Shown here: positions 1 to 12,879 of the stretch, one piece after another
Numbering within the stretch: position 1 is the stretch's first letter
How the letters are laid out: each line of letters begins with the position of its first letter
NCBI RefSeq assembly: GCF_000328705.1
Contig: NC_019673.1
Span: 6,324,001 to 6,388,000, forward strand
Origin: Saccharothrix espanaensis DSM 44229
GTDB lineage: Bacteria; Actinomycetota; Actinomycetes; Mycobacteriales; Pseudonocardiaceae
Length of the DNA stretch: 64,000 bases
Direction of reading: 5' to 3'
Position numbers and translations under genes: made by a program
Notes under the pieces: generated by a model
What the model was told of the DNA's origin: nothing
The model's input: only the letters and a program-made list of their open reading frames with translations
Database searches by the model: none

Positions 1-3932
<3,932 letters not shown>

Positions 3933-3975
3933 CGGTGCTACCCCCAGAGCGTTCTCGGGTGGACCCGGTTCGGGT

Positions 3976-4728
3976 TCAGACGGCGACCAGGTACTGCTGG
4001 AAGCGCGGCATGAGGTGGTCCAGCACGCGGACCTCCTTCTCGCTCAGGTCCGGGTGCCAGACGTCCCAGAGCAGCACGCAGCGCTGTTCGGTCCCCTCGT
4101 TGCGGGCCTCGTGGATGAAGCTGTCGTCGAACAGCAGGCAGCGGCCCTCGGTCCAGGTGCGGCGGTCGTCGGCGACGGTGATGTGGCAGTCGGGCGGCAC
4201 CACCAGGGCGAGGTGGCAGGTCAGCAGCAGGTTGACCCCGCCGGTGTGCGGGGTGATGTGCACGCCGGGGTTGAGGACGGTGAACATGCCGTCCCTCGGC
4301 CCGTGCGGGGTCTTGTCCAGCGCGGCCAGGGTGTTCGGGCAGCGGTTGGCCGCCTCGGGGTCGACCACCCCGTTGCGGTACAGGGAGAAGGTGTCCCAGC
4401 CGCGCCAGCCCAGTTCCTTGGTGTAGGCGTCCTCGTAGGGCGCGAACGGCACGTCCTCCTGGCGCAGGGCGGAGAACTCCTCCCGGATCAGCGGGAAGTC
4501 GGCCTCGACCGCGCGCACCCACCCCAGTCCCGCCGTGTCGTGCCAGGGCAGGGCGCTGATACCGGGGAAGAACAGCCGGGTCGGCTCCTGCTCGTCGTGC
4601 AGGTACGTCGGAGCCCGCTCGCCGACGAGGATGCGCAGGCACTCCTCGATGCGCTCCAGCCCGTCCGAGCCGAACTCGGTGTCCAGTTCGGCGAGTACTC
4701 GGTCAACGTCCACTGTGGACCTCTCCAT
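3976..4728 (-). CDS. Aspartyl/asparaginyl beta-hydroxylase-family dioxygenase
   Basis: 250 aa. Fe(II)/2-oxoglutarate-type oxygenase of the Asp/Asn beta-hydroxylase family. The conserved first His sits in PHTGGVN and the second in DDSFIHEARN; this family binds iron through two His without the usual acidic ligand, which fits. The ATG at 4728 lies inside the end of the NRPS gene (26-bp overlap), so the two are probably translationally coupled. Homologues beside NRPS genes hydroxylate an amino acid, often while PCP-bound; here the likely target is a residue loaded by the adjacent two-module NRPS. The substrate cannot be read from sequence. Confidence 0.85.
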   Translation of the reverse strand: MERSTVDVDRVLAELDTEFGSDGLERIEECLRILVGERAPTYLHDEQEPTRLFFPGISALPWHDTAGLGWVRAVEADFPLIREEFSALRQEDVPFAPYEDAYTKELGWRGWDTFSLYRNGVVDPEAANRCPNTLAALDKTPHGPRDGMFTVLNPGVHITPHTGGVNLLLTCHLALVVPPDCHITVADDRRTWTEGRCLLFDDSFIHEARNEGTEQRCVLLWDVWHPDLSEKEVRVLDHLMPRFQQYLVAV

Positions 4729-7700
4729 CGTCGTCGGTTCGGCGCACGCCCCCGCGGGCGCGGGAGAGCGACCGCAGGGCCGCCCGGCGCCGGTCGGCTC
4801 GGGCGCCGTCCTGCTCGGGCGCCCGCGGACCGGTGGCCAGGACGCGGGCGGTCAGCTCGGCGATGGTGGGGTGCGCGAACACGTCCACCAGTCGCACCGG
4901 CCTGCCCAGCCGTTCGATGAGCAGCAGTTGCAGCCGGGCGGCGAGCAGGGAGTTGCCGCCCGCGTCGAAGAAGTTGGTGTCGCGGCCGACCCGGTCCAGG
5001 CCGAGCACGTCCCGCCACGCCCGGGCCACGACCTCCTCCGCGCCCGTCCTCGGCCGTTCGGCCTGGCCACCGACCGGGCGCGCGCCGGGCGCGGGCAGGT
5101 TCCGGTAGTCGACCTTGTTCGAGCGGGTGCGGGGCAGGTCGTCCAGCACCAGCACGACGTCGGGCACGCTCGGCGAGGGCAACCGTGCGGCCAGGTGCGC
5201 CCGCAGCGCGGCCGGGTCCGGTGTGCGCCCGGAGGCGGGGACCACGTAGCCGACCAGCACCGGGGCGGGGCCGCCGCCGTCGTGGGCGGTCACCACCGCC
5301 TCCCGCACGTCGGGGTGGTCGGCCAGCAGCGCCTCGACCCCCGCGGGCTCGACGCGGTTGCCCCGGATCTTGAGCTGGAGGTCGGAGCGCCCGAGGAACT
5401 CCAGGACGCCGTCACGGCGGCGGCCGAGGTCGCCGGTGTGGTAGAGGGTGCCGCCGGGCCGCCACGGGTCCGGGACGTAGGCCGCCGCTGTGTCGGCACG
5501 CCTGCGGTGGTAGGCGCCCGCCAGGTGGTCCGAGCGCACGTACAGCCGGCCCGGGACCCCGTCCGGGCAGGACCGCAGCCGGTCGTCCAGCACCAGGACC
5601 TCCCGGCCGGCGATGGCCGTGCCGATGGGCACCGGCCCGGCGGTGTCGGTCGCGGTGAGGCGGTGGTGGGTGGCGAGCACGCACTCGGTCGGCCCGTACT
5701 GGTTGTGCACCAGCGGCGGCAGCGGCCCGCGCCAGCGGCGGGCCAGCGCTTCCGGCAGCACCTCGCCCGAGAGTTGGACGTGCGCCAGCTCCGGCGGCAC
5801 ACCCGCCCCGCCGTCGAAGACCTCGGTCACCAACGCGAAGAACGAGGGCACGGTCTCGAAGTGGGTGATGCGCTCGGCGTGCAGCCAGGCGGTCATGGCC
5901 ACCGGGTCCCGGCGCGCGGCCCGCGGCGGCAGGCAGAGCGTGGCGCCGCGCAGCAGCGCGAGGAAGACCTCGGTGTAGGCCGCGTCGTAGGTGAACGGGG
6001 CCCACTGGGCGATCCGGCTGTCGGGGCCCACCTCGACGCAGCCGGCCTGCCAGTTCGCGAACTGGGCGAAGGTGGCGTTGGACAGCAGCACGCCCTTCGG
6101 CACGCCGGTGGACCCCGACGTGTACACCAGGCACAGCGGGTCCTCGCCGCGGCCGGGCCACGGGTCCGCGGGCGCGGGCGCCCCGGGCTCCGGCGCGCCC
6201 GGGTCCGCCACGGGCAGCCCGGCGAGCACCGCCGACCGCGCCTCGGCGAGCCGGGCGGTGGTCACCACGCAGACCGGTTCGGCGTCCGCGAGCAGCCCGG
6301 CCGTCCTCGGGGACTCGTCGTCGGTGTCGAGCACCAGGAACGGGTGACCCGCCGCCAGGACGCCGAGCGCGGCGGCCACCTGCGCCGCCCCGACGGGCAG
6401 CAGCACCGCCACGATCCCGCCGGCCGCGCTCCGGGTGGCGCGTACCGCCCCCGCCACGCCGTGCGCCCAAGCCGCGAGCTCGCCGTAGGTCAGGACCTCC
6501 CCGGCGTGCCGCAGCGCGACCGCGTCCGGGCGGGCCAGGGCCTGCCGCCGGAACAGCTCGGCGACCGGGGTCGGGTACCGGGCGCGGTCCGCACCCGCCG
6601 GTTCGATCGGGGCCGGGTCCACGTCGGACAGACGGGCAGCGGACAGCGGGCGGTCGGGTGCGGTGGTGCTCTCGGCCAGCAGCACGGCGAGCTGTTCGGC
6701 GAACCGGACCGCCGTGGACTCGTCGAACAGCCCGGTGGGGTACTCCAGGTCACCGGCGAACCGGTCCCCCTCGTCGACGAGGGTCAGGCCCAGCTCGTAC
6801 TTGGCGGTGCCGGTGGTCAACGCGCGCACCTCGGCCGCCCGCCCGGTGAGCAGCAGCGGCGGGAACGGGCGTTCCTGGTACACGAACGCGGCTTGCACCA
6901 GCGGCGGTCTGCTCGGATCACGGGACAGGTCGAGTTCCGCGCCCAGCAGGTCCAGCGCGGCCCGCGGGTGGTCGAGCCCGGCGAGCAGGGTGGCGCGCAC
7001 CCGTCCGGTCAACTCGGCGAGCGAGGGATCGCCGGACAGGTCGACGCGGAGTGGGAGCGTGGTGGTGAAGCAGCCGACGGCCCGGTCGAAGGCCGGGTCC
7101 TCCCGGTTGGCCACCGGCACACCCACCACGACGTCCTCGCTGCCCGCGTACCGGCCGAGCAGGGCGGCGTAGGCGGCCAGCAGCACCGTGAACGGGGTCG
7201 CGCCCGACTCGGCGGCGAAGGCGCGCACCCGATCCGCCGCCAGCACCACCGGCAGGTTCGCGCCCGCCAGGTCGCGCACCGGCGGCCGGGGGCGGTCGGT
7301 GGGCAGGTCGAGCACACCCGGATGGCCGCGCAGCACCTCCCGCCAGTGGGCCGTGTCGTCGCCGTCGGTGGTGTGCTCGGCGTAGCCGGGGCCGGGGTCC
7401 GGCGGCGGTCCGGCCATCCCGGTGCGGTGCCGGTAGCAGGCGGCGAGGTCCGCCAGCGCTATCGGCACCGACCAGCCGTCCAACGCCGTGTGGTGCGCGG
7501 TCACCACCAGCACGTGCTCTGCCGCGGACAGCCGGATGAGCAGTGCGCGCAGCAGCGGCGACCGGGACAGGTCGAACGGGCGGCGGATCTCGTGCGCGGT
7601 CAGCGCGGCGGCGACCCCCTCGGCCCGCTCGGGTGGGAGGCCCGCGAGGTCGACGACCGGCAGCCGGGTGTCCGGCACCGGACCGACGCGCACTTCCAGG

Positions 7701-10700
7701 CCGTCGCCGGTGACCGCGGACGTGCTGCGCAGCACCGGGTGGCGGATCAGCAGGTCACGCACGGCGAGCGCCAACGCGGCGACGTCCAGTTCGCCGCGCA
7801 GCCGGACCGAGGCAGGCAGGTGGTAGACGGCGCTGCCCGGGTGCAGCCGGTCCATCAGCCACAGCTGCCGCTGCTGGTCGCTCGGTGTGCCCGGCGGCCG
7901 GGCCAGGGCGGCCGGACGGCGCGGCGACGTCTCCGCCTGCCGGGCGTCGACCAGCCGGGCCAGGTCGGCGAGCGTCGGCGCGCCGACGAACTCGGACAGC
8001 TGGAGGGGCACGTCCAAGGCGTGCCGGACCCGGGCGACGAACCGGGAGACGGTGAGCGAGCTGCCCCCGAGGTCGAAGAAGTCGTCGGTGACCCCGACCG
8101 AGCCCTCCGGCAGGCCCAGCACCTCGGCGCACAGGGTCGCGAGCACGTGCTCGGTCCGGGTGGCGGGGGCACGTCCGCCCGGGGCCGGCGCGACGGCACT
8201 GCCCGCCAGGGCGCGCAGGGCGATCCGGTCGAGCTTGCCACCGGAGGTCAGCGGGATCTCGGGCAGCACGGCCACCGCCGAGGGCACCATCACCTCGGGC
8301 AGCCGGGTCCGCAGCGCGGCGCGCAGCTCGCCGGGGTCGAACCCGACCTCCGGGTCGAGCACCAGGAACGCGACCAACCGCACCGGGTCCCCGTCCGCCT
8401 GGACCACGGCCTGCCGCACCCCCGGCAGGGTGGTGAGCGCCGCCTCCACCTCACCCGGCTCGACCCGGTGGCCGCGGATCTTGACCTGGTGGTCGAGCCT
8501 GCCGTGCAGCACGATCCGCCCGTCGGGCAGGTACCCGGCCAGGTCGCCGGTGCGGTAGACGGTCCGCCCCTCCCCCGGCCGCACCGGATCGTCCACGAAG
8601 GAACCGGCCGTGAGCGCCGGTGCCCGCCAGTAGCCGAGGGCGACGCCGGGGCCGCCCACGACCAGCTCGCCGATCGCGCCGAGCGGCACGGGCCTGCCCC
8701 GCTGGTCCAGCACGTGGCAGTAGGCGCCTGCCAGCGGGCGGCCGATGGTGATCGGCTCTCCCGGCAGCACCCGTTCCCCGGTGGCGTACACGGTGACCTC
8801 GGTGGGACCGTACAGGTTCCACAGCTCGGCGGTGCGGGCGAGCAGTTCCTCGACCAGGCGCGGTTCCAGCGCTTCCCCGCCGGCGAACGCGCGCAGGCGC
8901 GGGTCGCCCGCCCAGCCGCTGTCCAGCAGCAGCCGCCAGGTCGACGGAGTGGCCTGGAGCACGGTCGCGCCGCTCGCGGCCAGCACGTCCGCCAACGCCG
9001 CGCCGTCGCGGGTCGCCGAGTCCGGCACGATCTCCACCGTCGCACCCACGACCAGCGGCGCGCACAGCTCCACCATGGACATGTCGAAGGACAACGCGGT
9101 CACCGACAGCACGGTGTCCGAGGACGCCAAGCCCGGTTCCGCCACCAGCGCGCTCAGCAGGTTGGCCAGCGCGCGGTGCGGCACGGTGACACCCTTGGGC
9201 CGCCCGGTGGAGCCCGACGTGTAGAGCAGGTAGGCGGGCGCGGACGGGTCGACGCGGTCGCACGCCACCCGCGGGCCGGCCATGAGCACGGGCAGGTCGG
9301 CGTCGGTGACGACCAGCGCGGCACCGCTGTCGGCGACGACGGCTTCGGCGCGTGCCGCGGGCAGTTCGGCGCCCATCGGCACGGCGACCGCGCCCGCTCG
9401 CCAGACGCCCAGCAGCAGCGGCACCACCTCGGCCCGGCGGGACACCGCGATCGCGACCCGGTCGCCCGGCCGCACGGCGAGCGCACCCGCGATCACGTCC
9501 GCCGCCCGGTCGAGTTCCCGGTAGTCCAGCGCGGTGCCGGCACAGCGGACCGCGATCCGCTCCGGCGATCGCTCGGCGTTGCGGCGCACCACGTCCGACA
9601 AGGTCCACGACGGGCTCACGTGAGCGCCGGGATCGTTGAACCCGACCAGCAGCCGCTCGCGGTCCGCCGAGCCCAGCACCGGCAGGTCACCCACCGGCAG
9701 GTCCGGGTCCTCGACCGCCGCGGCGAGCAGCACGGAGAGCCCTTCGGCGAAGCGCACGGCGGTCGCGGCGGTGTACGTCGAGGCGCGGTACTCCAGCAGA
9801 CCTCGCAGCGCGCCGTCGGGCAGCGGTTGCAGGATCAGGGTGAGGTCGTACTTGGCCGTGCCGCTGTGCACCGGCACCCGCTCCGCGGCGACCAGCGGCA
9901 GCGTGAGCTGCCCGGACCGTCCGTTGTGGATGGACACCAGCAGCCGGAACAGCGGGGCGCGATCGCCGGCCGTGCCGCCACCGAACAGCTCGACCATCCG
10001 GGCGAAGGGAAGTTCCTTGTGCCGCAGCGCTCCCTTGACGGTGTCCCGGGTGGCCGCCAGCAGCGACCGGAACGGGGCGTCCGGGTCCACTCCGGTGCGG
10101 CAGGGCAACAGGTTGAGCAACGGGCCGAACACCCCGGCCAAACCCGGCCTGCCGCGCGTGGCGGCGGTCAGGCCGACCACCACGTCCCGCTGTCCGGTGT
10201 ACCGGTGGACCAGCGCCGTGAACGCGGCCAGCACGGTGGCCGCCGTGCTGACGCGTTCCCGCCGGGCCAGCGCGCCCGTCGCGGCCACCAGCGGCGCCGG
10301 CAGGGTGAACTCGTGCACCGCCCCCGCGTGGTCGGTGCGCGCCGGGTGCGGCCGGTCCGGCGGCAAGGTGGTCACGGGCGGGTCGCCGGCCAGTCGGTCG
10401 CGCCAGTACGCCACCTGCGCCGGGTCGTCGCCGGCCGCCCGCTCCGCGCGGGCGTGCGCGCCGAAGTCCGGACCGCCGGCCAGACGCGGCGCCGCCGCCC
10501 CGGTGAGCCGCGCGGTGTAGCGCGCGCCGAGTTCGTCCAGGAACCCGCCGAGCGACCAGGCGTCGGCGATGATGTGGTGCGCGACCACCAGGAGGACGTG
10601 CTCCCGCGCGGTCAGGCGGACCAGGTGCGCCCGCAGCAGAGGAGCACGGCCGAGGTCGAGCGGAAGCGCGGCCAGCCGACCGAGCAACCGCGCCGGATCT

Positions 10701-10984
10701 GTTCCGGCCGGCACCTGGAGGACCCGCACGGGCACCGTCACGGCCGGGTGGAACACCAGGCCCGGCTCGGGGTCGCCGTCCTCGATCGCGCAGCGCATCA
10801 CCTGGTGCCCCGCCACGACTTCCGCCAGCGCGGCCTCGATCGCCGCCACGTCCAGCGGCCCCGACAGCCGCAGCGCGCCGGTCTCGTTGTGCAGCGCGGC
10901 CCCACCCGCGAGCTGCTCGGTGCGCCAGATGCCCAGTTGCGGGTAGGTCAGCGGTGCCCGTTCGGGCGCGGGCTCGGGACGCAT
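4703..10984 (-). CDS. Two-module nonribosomal peptide synthetase, C-A-PCP-C-A-PCP
   Basis: 2093 aa. Module 1: condensation domain with HHIIADAW at 136-143, adenylation domain with YTSGSTGRPKG, YGPTE and RTGD motifs, and a PCP with FDLGGSSL. Module 2: condensation domain with HHTALDGW, adenylation with YTSGSTGVPKG, YGPTE and SNKVDY, and a PCP with FDAGGNSL. No epimerase, methyltransferase or thioesterase domain. My hand-read specificity codes are about DMVQFGLVYK (A1) and DATEQSQLAK (A2); neither matches a standard amino acid I know, so substrates are open. The ATG at 10984 overlaps the MIO-enzyme stop as ATGA. Starting with a full C domain, it should accept an upstream acyl or aminoacyl chain and pass the product to the PKS that follows. 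Confidence 0.97.
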   Translation of the reverse strand: MRPEPAPERAPLTYPQLGIWRTEQLAGGAALHNETGALRLSGPLDVAAIEAALAEVVAGHQVMRCAIEDGDPEPGLVFHPAVTVPVRVLQVPAGTDPARLLGRLAALPLDLGRAPLLRAHLVRLTAREHVLLVVAHHIIADAWSLGGFLDELGARYTARLTGAAAPRLAGGPDFGAHARAERAAGDDPAQVAYWRDRLAGDPPVTTLPPDRPHPARTDHAGAVHEFTLPAPLVAATGALARRERVSTAATVLAAFTALVHRYTGQRDVVVGLTAATRGRPGLAGVFGPLLNLLPCRTGVDPDAPFRSLLAATRDTVKGALRHKELPFARMVELFGGGTAGDRAPLFRLLVSIHNGRSGQLTLPLVAAERVPVHSGTAKYDLTLILQPLPDGALRGLLEYRASTYTAATAVRFAEGLSVLLAAAVEDPDLPVGDLPVLGSADRERLLVGFNDPGAHVSPSWTLSDVVRRNAERSPERIAVRCAGTALDYRELDRAADVIAGALAVRPGDRVAIAVSRRAEVVPLLLGVWRAGAVAVPMGAELPAARAEAVVADSGAALVVTDADLPVLMAGPRVACDRVDPSAPAYLLYTSGSTGRPKGVTVPHRALANLLSALVAEPGLASSDTVLSVTALSFDMSMVELCAPLVVGATVEIVPDSATRDGAALADVLAASGATVLQATPSTWRLLLDSGWAGDPRLRAFAGGEALEPRLVEELLARTAELWNLYGPTEVTVYATGERVLPGEPITIGRPLAGAYCHVLDQRGRPVPLGAIGELVVGGPGVALGYWRAPALTAGSFVDDPVRPGEGRTVYRTGDLAGYLPDGRIVLHGRLDHQVKIRGHRVEPGEVEAALTTLPGVRQAVVQADGDPVRLVAFLVLDPEVGFDPGELRAALRTRLPEVMVPSAVAVLPEIPLTSGGKLDRIALRALAGSAVAPAPGGRAPATRTEHVLATLCAEVLGLPEGSVGVTDDFFDLGGSSLTVSRFVARVRHALDVPLQLSEFVGAPTLADLARLVDARQAETSPRRPAALARPPGTPSDQQRQLWLMDRLHPGSAVYHLPASVRLRGELDVAALALAVRDLLIRHPVLRSTSAVTGDGLEVRVGPVPDTRLPVVDLAGLPPERAEGVAAALTAHEIRRPFDLSRSPLLRALLIRLSAAEHVLVVTAHHTALDGWSVPIALADLAACYRHRTGMAGPPPDPGPGYAEHTTDGDDTAHWREVLRGHPGVLDLPTDRPRPPVRDLAGANLPVVLAADRVRAFAAESGATPFTVLLAAYAALLGRYAGSEDVVVGVPVANREDPAFDRAVGCFTTTLPLRVDLSGDPSLAELTGRVRATLLAGLDHPRAALDLLGAELDLSRDPSRPPLVQAAFVYQERPFPPLLLTGRAAEVRALTTGTAKYELGLTLVDEGDRFAGDLEYPTGLFDESTAVRFAEQLAVLLAESTTAPDRPLSAARLSDVDPAPIEPAGADRARYPTPVAELFRRQALARPDAVALRHAGEVLTYGELAAWAHGVAGAVRATRSAAGGIVAVLLPVGAAQVAAALGVLAAGHPFLVLDTDDESPRTAGLLADAEPVCVVTTARLAEARSAVLAGLPVADPGAPEPGAPAPADPWPGRGEDPLCLVYTSGSTGVPKGVLLSNATFAQFANWQAGCVEVGPDSRIAQWAPFTYDAAYTEVFLALLRGATLCLPPRAARRDPVAMTAWLHAERITHFETVPSFFALVTEVFDGGAGVPPELAHVQLSGEVLPEALARRWRGPLPPLVHNQYGPTECVLATHHRLTATDTAGPVPIGTAIAGREVLVLDDRLRSCPDGVPGRLYVRSDHLAGAYHRRRADTAAAYVPDPWRPGGTLYHTGDLGRRRDGVLEFLGRSDLQLKIRGNRVEPAGVEALLADHPDVREAVVTAHDGGGPAPVLVGYVVPASGRTPDPAALRAHLAARLPSPSVPDVVLVLDDLPRTRSNKVDYRNLPAPGARPVGGQAERPRTGAEEVVARAWRDVLGLDRVGRDTNFFDAGGNSLLAARLQLLLIERLGRPVRLVDVFAHPTIAELTARVLATGPRAPEQDGARADRRRAALRSLSRARGGVRRTDDDGEVHSGR

Positions 10985-12501
10985 CAGGACAGTCCCAGGT
11001 CTTCGGTCCACAGCGGACCGTTGTCCAGCAGGAAGCGCCGGGCGTTCGCCATGTCGTCGCTGAGCACGCGGTCCTCCCGCAACGCGGGCACCACCTCCCG
11101 GAAGTCCTGCACGACCCGCGCGGTCGCCGGCGATACGCGCAGGTCCGCGTTCAGCTCGGTGGCCTGCACCGCCAGCATCAGCTCGATGGCCAGCACGTGC
11201 TCGACGTTGTCCAGCACCTGGCGCAGCTTCAGCGCGGCGGTGCCGCCCATGCTGACGTGGTCCTCCTGCAACTGGCAGGTGGGAATGGTGTCCACGCTGG
11301 CCGGGGAGGCGAGGGTCTTGTTCTCGTTGACCAACGCCGCCGCCGAGTACTGCGCGACCATGAAACCGGAGTGCAGCCCGGCGTTGCGGGTGAGGAAGTC
11401 CGGCAGCCCGCGCTGCCCGGACAGCAGCTGGTACGAACGGCGCTCGGAGATCGCCGAGAGGTCGGCCAGCGAGATCGCGAGGCAGTCCAGCGTGGTCGCG
11501 GTGGACTGGCCGTGCAGGTTGCCACCCATCAGCACGAGGTTCTCCTCCGCGAAGAACAGCGGGTTGTCCGAAACCCCGTTGCACTCCTCGGTCACCACCG
11601 TCGCGGCGAAGTCCACGACCTGGCGGGCTGCGGCGTGCACCTGGGGCAGGCAGCGGAAGGAGTAGGGGTCCTGCCGGGACCGGTTGCACGTCGGCAGGGC
11701 CGCGTGGTTGCCGCCCGCCAGCAGGAGTCCGAGGTTGCGGACCACGTCGTGGCGGTGCCGGTTGCGCGAGGTGCTGTGGTAGAGCGGGTGGTAGAAGTTG
11801 TCGGAGCAGCTGAACGCCTGGGTGCTCACCGCGGCCACGACGTCCGCGCAGCGGGTCAGCAGCGTGGCCCGGTGCACCGCCTCGGCGGCCAGCGCGTTGA
11901 TGTACTGCACGCCGTTGGTCAGCGCCAGTCCGTCCTTGGCCTGCAACCTGATCGGCGCGAGCCCGGCGTCCGCCAGCGCCTCGGCGGCCGGGGTCAGCCG
12001 CCCTTCCCAGTGCACTTGGCCGAGCCCCAGCAGCGGCAGCGACAGGTGCGCCAGCGGGGCGAGGTCGCCGCTCGCGCCGACCGTGCCCCGGGCCGGGATC
12101 GCCGGGATGACCCCGGCGTTCCACAGCGCGATCAGGGCCTCCACCGTGCCGGGCGAGATCCCGGTGCGACCGCTGCGCAGGGTCAGCAGCTTGATCAGCA
12201 GCACCAGGCGGGAGACCGCCTCCGGCACCGGCTCGCCCACACCGCAGGCGTGCGAGAGGACGTGGTTGCGCTGCAACTCCTCGACCTCGGCCGAGTCGAT
12301 CCGCGTTTCGCACAGCGATCCGAAACCGGTGTTCACGCCGTAGACGTGTTCGCCCCGCCTGCTCAGCTCGTCGACGAATTTCCGGCCGGCCGCGATGTCG
12401 GCCACCACGTCATCGGCCAAACGCAGCTCCGGCCGTTCCCGGACGATTTCGACCAGAGCGTCGATCGAATAGTCTTCCCGGGTGATCGTGTGCCCGTTCA
12501 T
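10984..12501 (-). CDS. HAL-like MIO enzyme (aromatic amino acid ammonia-lyase/aminomutase family)
   Basis: 505 aa, the usual bacterial HAL length. The MIO cofactor triad Ala143-Ser144-Gly145 lies in GTVGASGDLAP. YGVNTGFG (Tyr54) and the loop His84 (VLSHACGVG) are present, and QEDHVSMG keeps the Glu typical of histidine ammonia-lyases where PAL/TAL usually have NQDVVS. However, the segment where canonical HAL has GSRSPFDARIH reads SDNFYHPLYHSTSRNRHRH, so this is a divergent branch. ATG at 12501 is preferred over upstream in-frame codons because it overlaps the previous stop (ATGA) and begins the family homology. Inside an NRPS operon and without other hut genes, it most likely supplies a building block (an acrylate such as urocanate, or a beta-amino acid) rather than degrading histidine. 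Confidence 0.9.
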   Translation of the reverse strand: MNGHTITREDYSIDALVEIVRERPELRLADDVVADIAAGRKFVDELSRRGEHVYGVNTGFGSLCETRIDSAEVEELQRNHVLSHACGVGEPVPEAVSRLVLLIKLLTLRSGRTGISPGTVEALIALWNAGVIPAIPARGTVGASGDLAPLAHLSLPLLGLGQVHWEGRLTPAAEALADAGLAPIRLQAKDGLALTNGVQYINALAAEAVHRATLLTRCADVVAAVSTQAFSCSDNFYHPLYHSTSRNRHRHDVVRNLGLLLAGGNHAALPTCNRSRQDPYSFRCLPQVHAAARQVVDFAATVVTEECNGVSDNPLFFAEENLVLMGGNLHGQSTATTLDCLAISLADLSAISERRSYQLLSGQRGLPDFLTRNAGLHSGFMVAQYSAAALVNENKTLASPASVDTIPTCQLQEDHVSMGGTAALKLRQVLDNVEHVLAIELMLAVQATELNADLRVSPATARVVQDFREVVPALREDRVLSDDMANARRFLLDNGPLWTEDLGLS

Positions 12502-12773
12502 GCGCGACCCGCCCGCACCGCCGCGGCGACCTCGGCCGATTCCGCGGCCCAATCCGGGACGACGAAGCCCAGCCGATCGCGGCAGAACTCCGCCCACTCC
12601 GGCGAACTGTCGCTGAAAAGCACAGATGCGTCAGGAAGCGGGGCCGCTCGAACCACCGCGGCCTCGTCCAGGAACACCAGCGAGTCCACCGCCGACGCCG
12701 CGATTTCGGCCGCCGGGAAACCGGAGTAGGACTGGAGCTGCGCTATTTCGTACGCACGAAAATAAGTCGGCAC
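12498..12773 (-). CDS. Small protein of unknown function encoded just before the MIO enzyme
   Basis: 91 aa from a GTG at 12773, chosen because GGGAGG lies nine bases upstream; an earlier GTG near 12809 is possible. The stop overlaps the MIO-enzyme start (ATGA), so the two are translationally coupled. The protein is acidic and Ala/Val-rich, with no signal peptide or membrane segment, and begins with an aromatic stretch VPTYFRAYEIAQLQSY. I do not recognise the family. The tight coupling suggests a partner or accessory of the lyase, or a protein acting on its substrate. It lies about 106 bases after the CysNC stop. Confidence 0.6.
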   Translation of the reverse strand: MPTYFRAYEIAQLQSYSGFPAAEIAASAVDSLVFLDEAAVVRAAPLPDASVLFSDSSPEWAEFCRDRLGFVVPDWAAESAEVAAAVRAGRA

Positions 12774-12879
12774 GAGCCTGGACCTCCCAGTGCGTGGTGA
12801 ATACACATCCAACTCGCCGCGTCTCCCGACGGTAGCAGTGCGCACAATCCGGTAGCAATACAACTGCGACCGCTCGAAG

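Noticed and set aside
4535..11665. 2376-codon rightward frame antisense to the NRPS and MIO genes
   Set aside because: Same antisense artefact; no domain motifs, and it spans several real genes on the other strand.
10984..12501. Housekeeping histidine catabolism gene (hutH)
   Set aside because: No hutU, hutI or hutG nearby, start/stop coupling to an NRPS, and an altered active-site segment.
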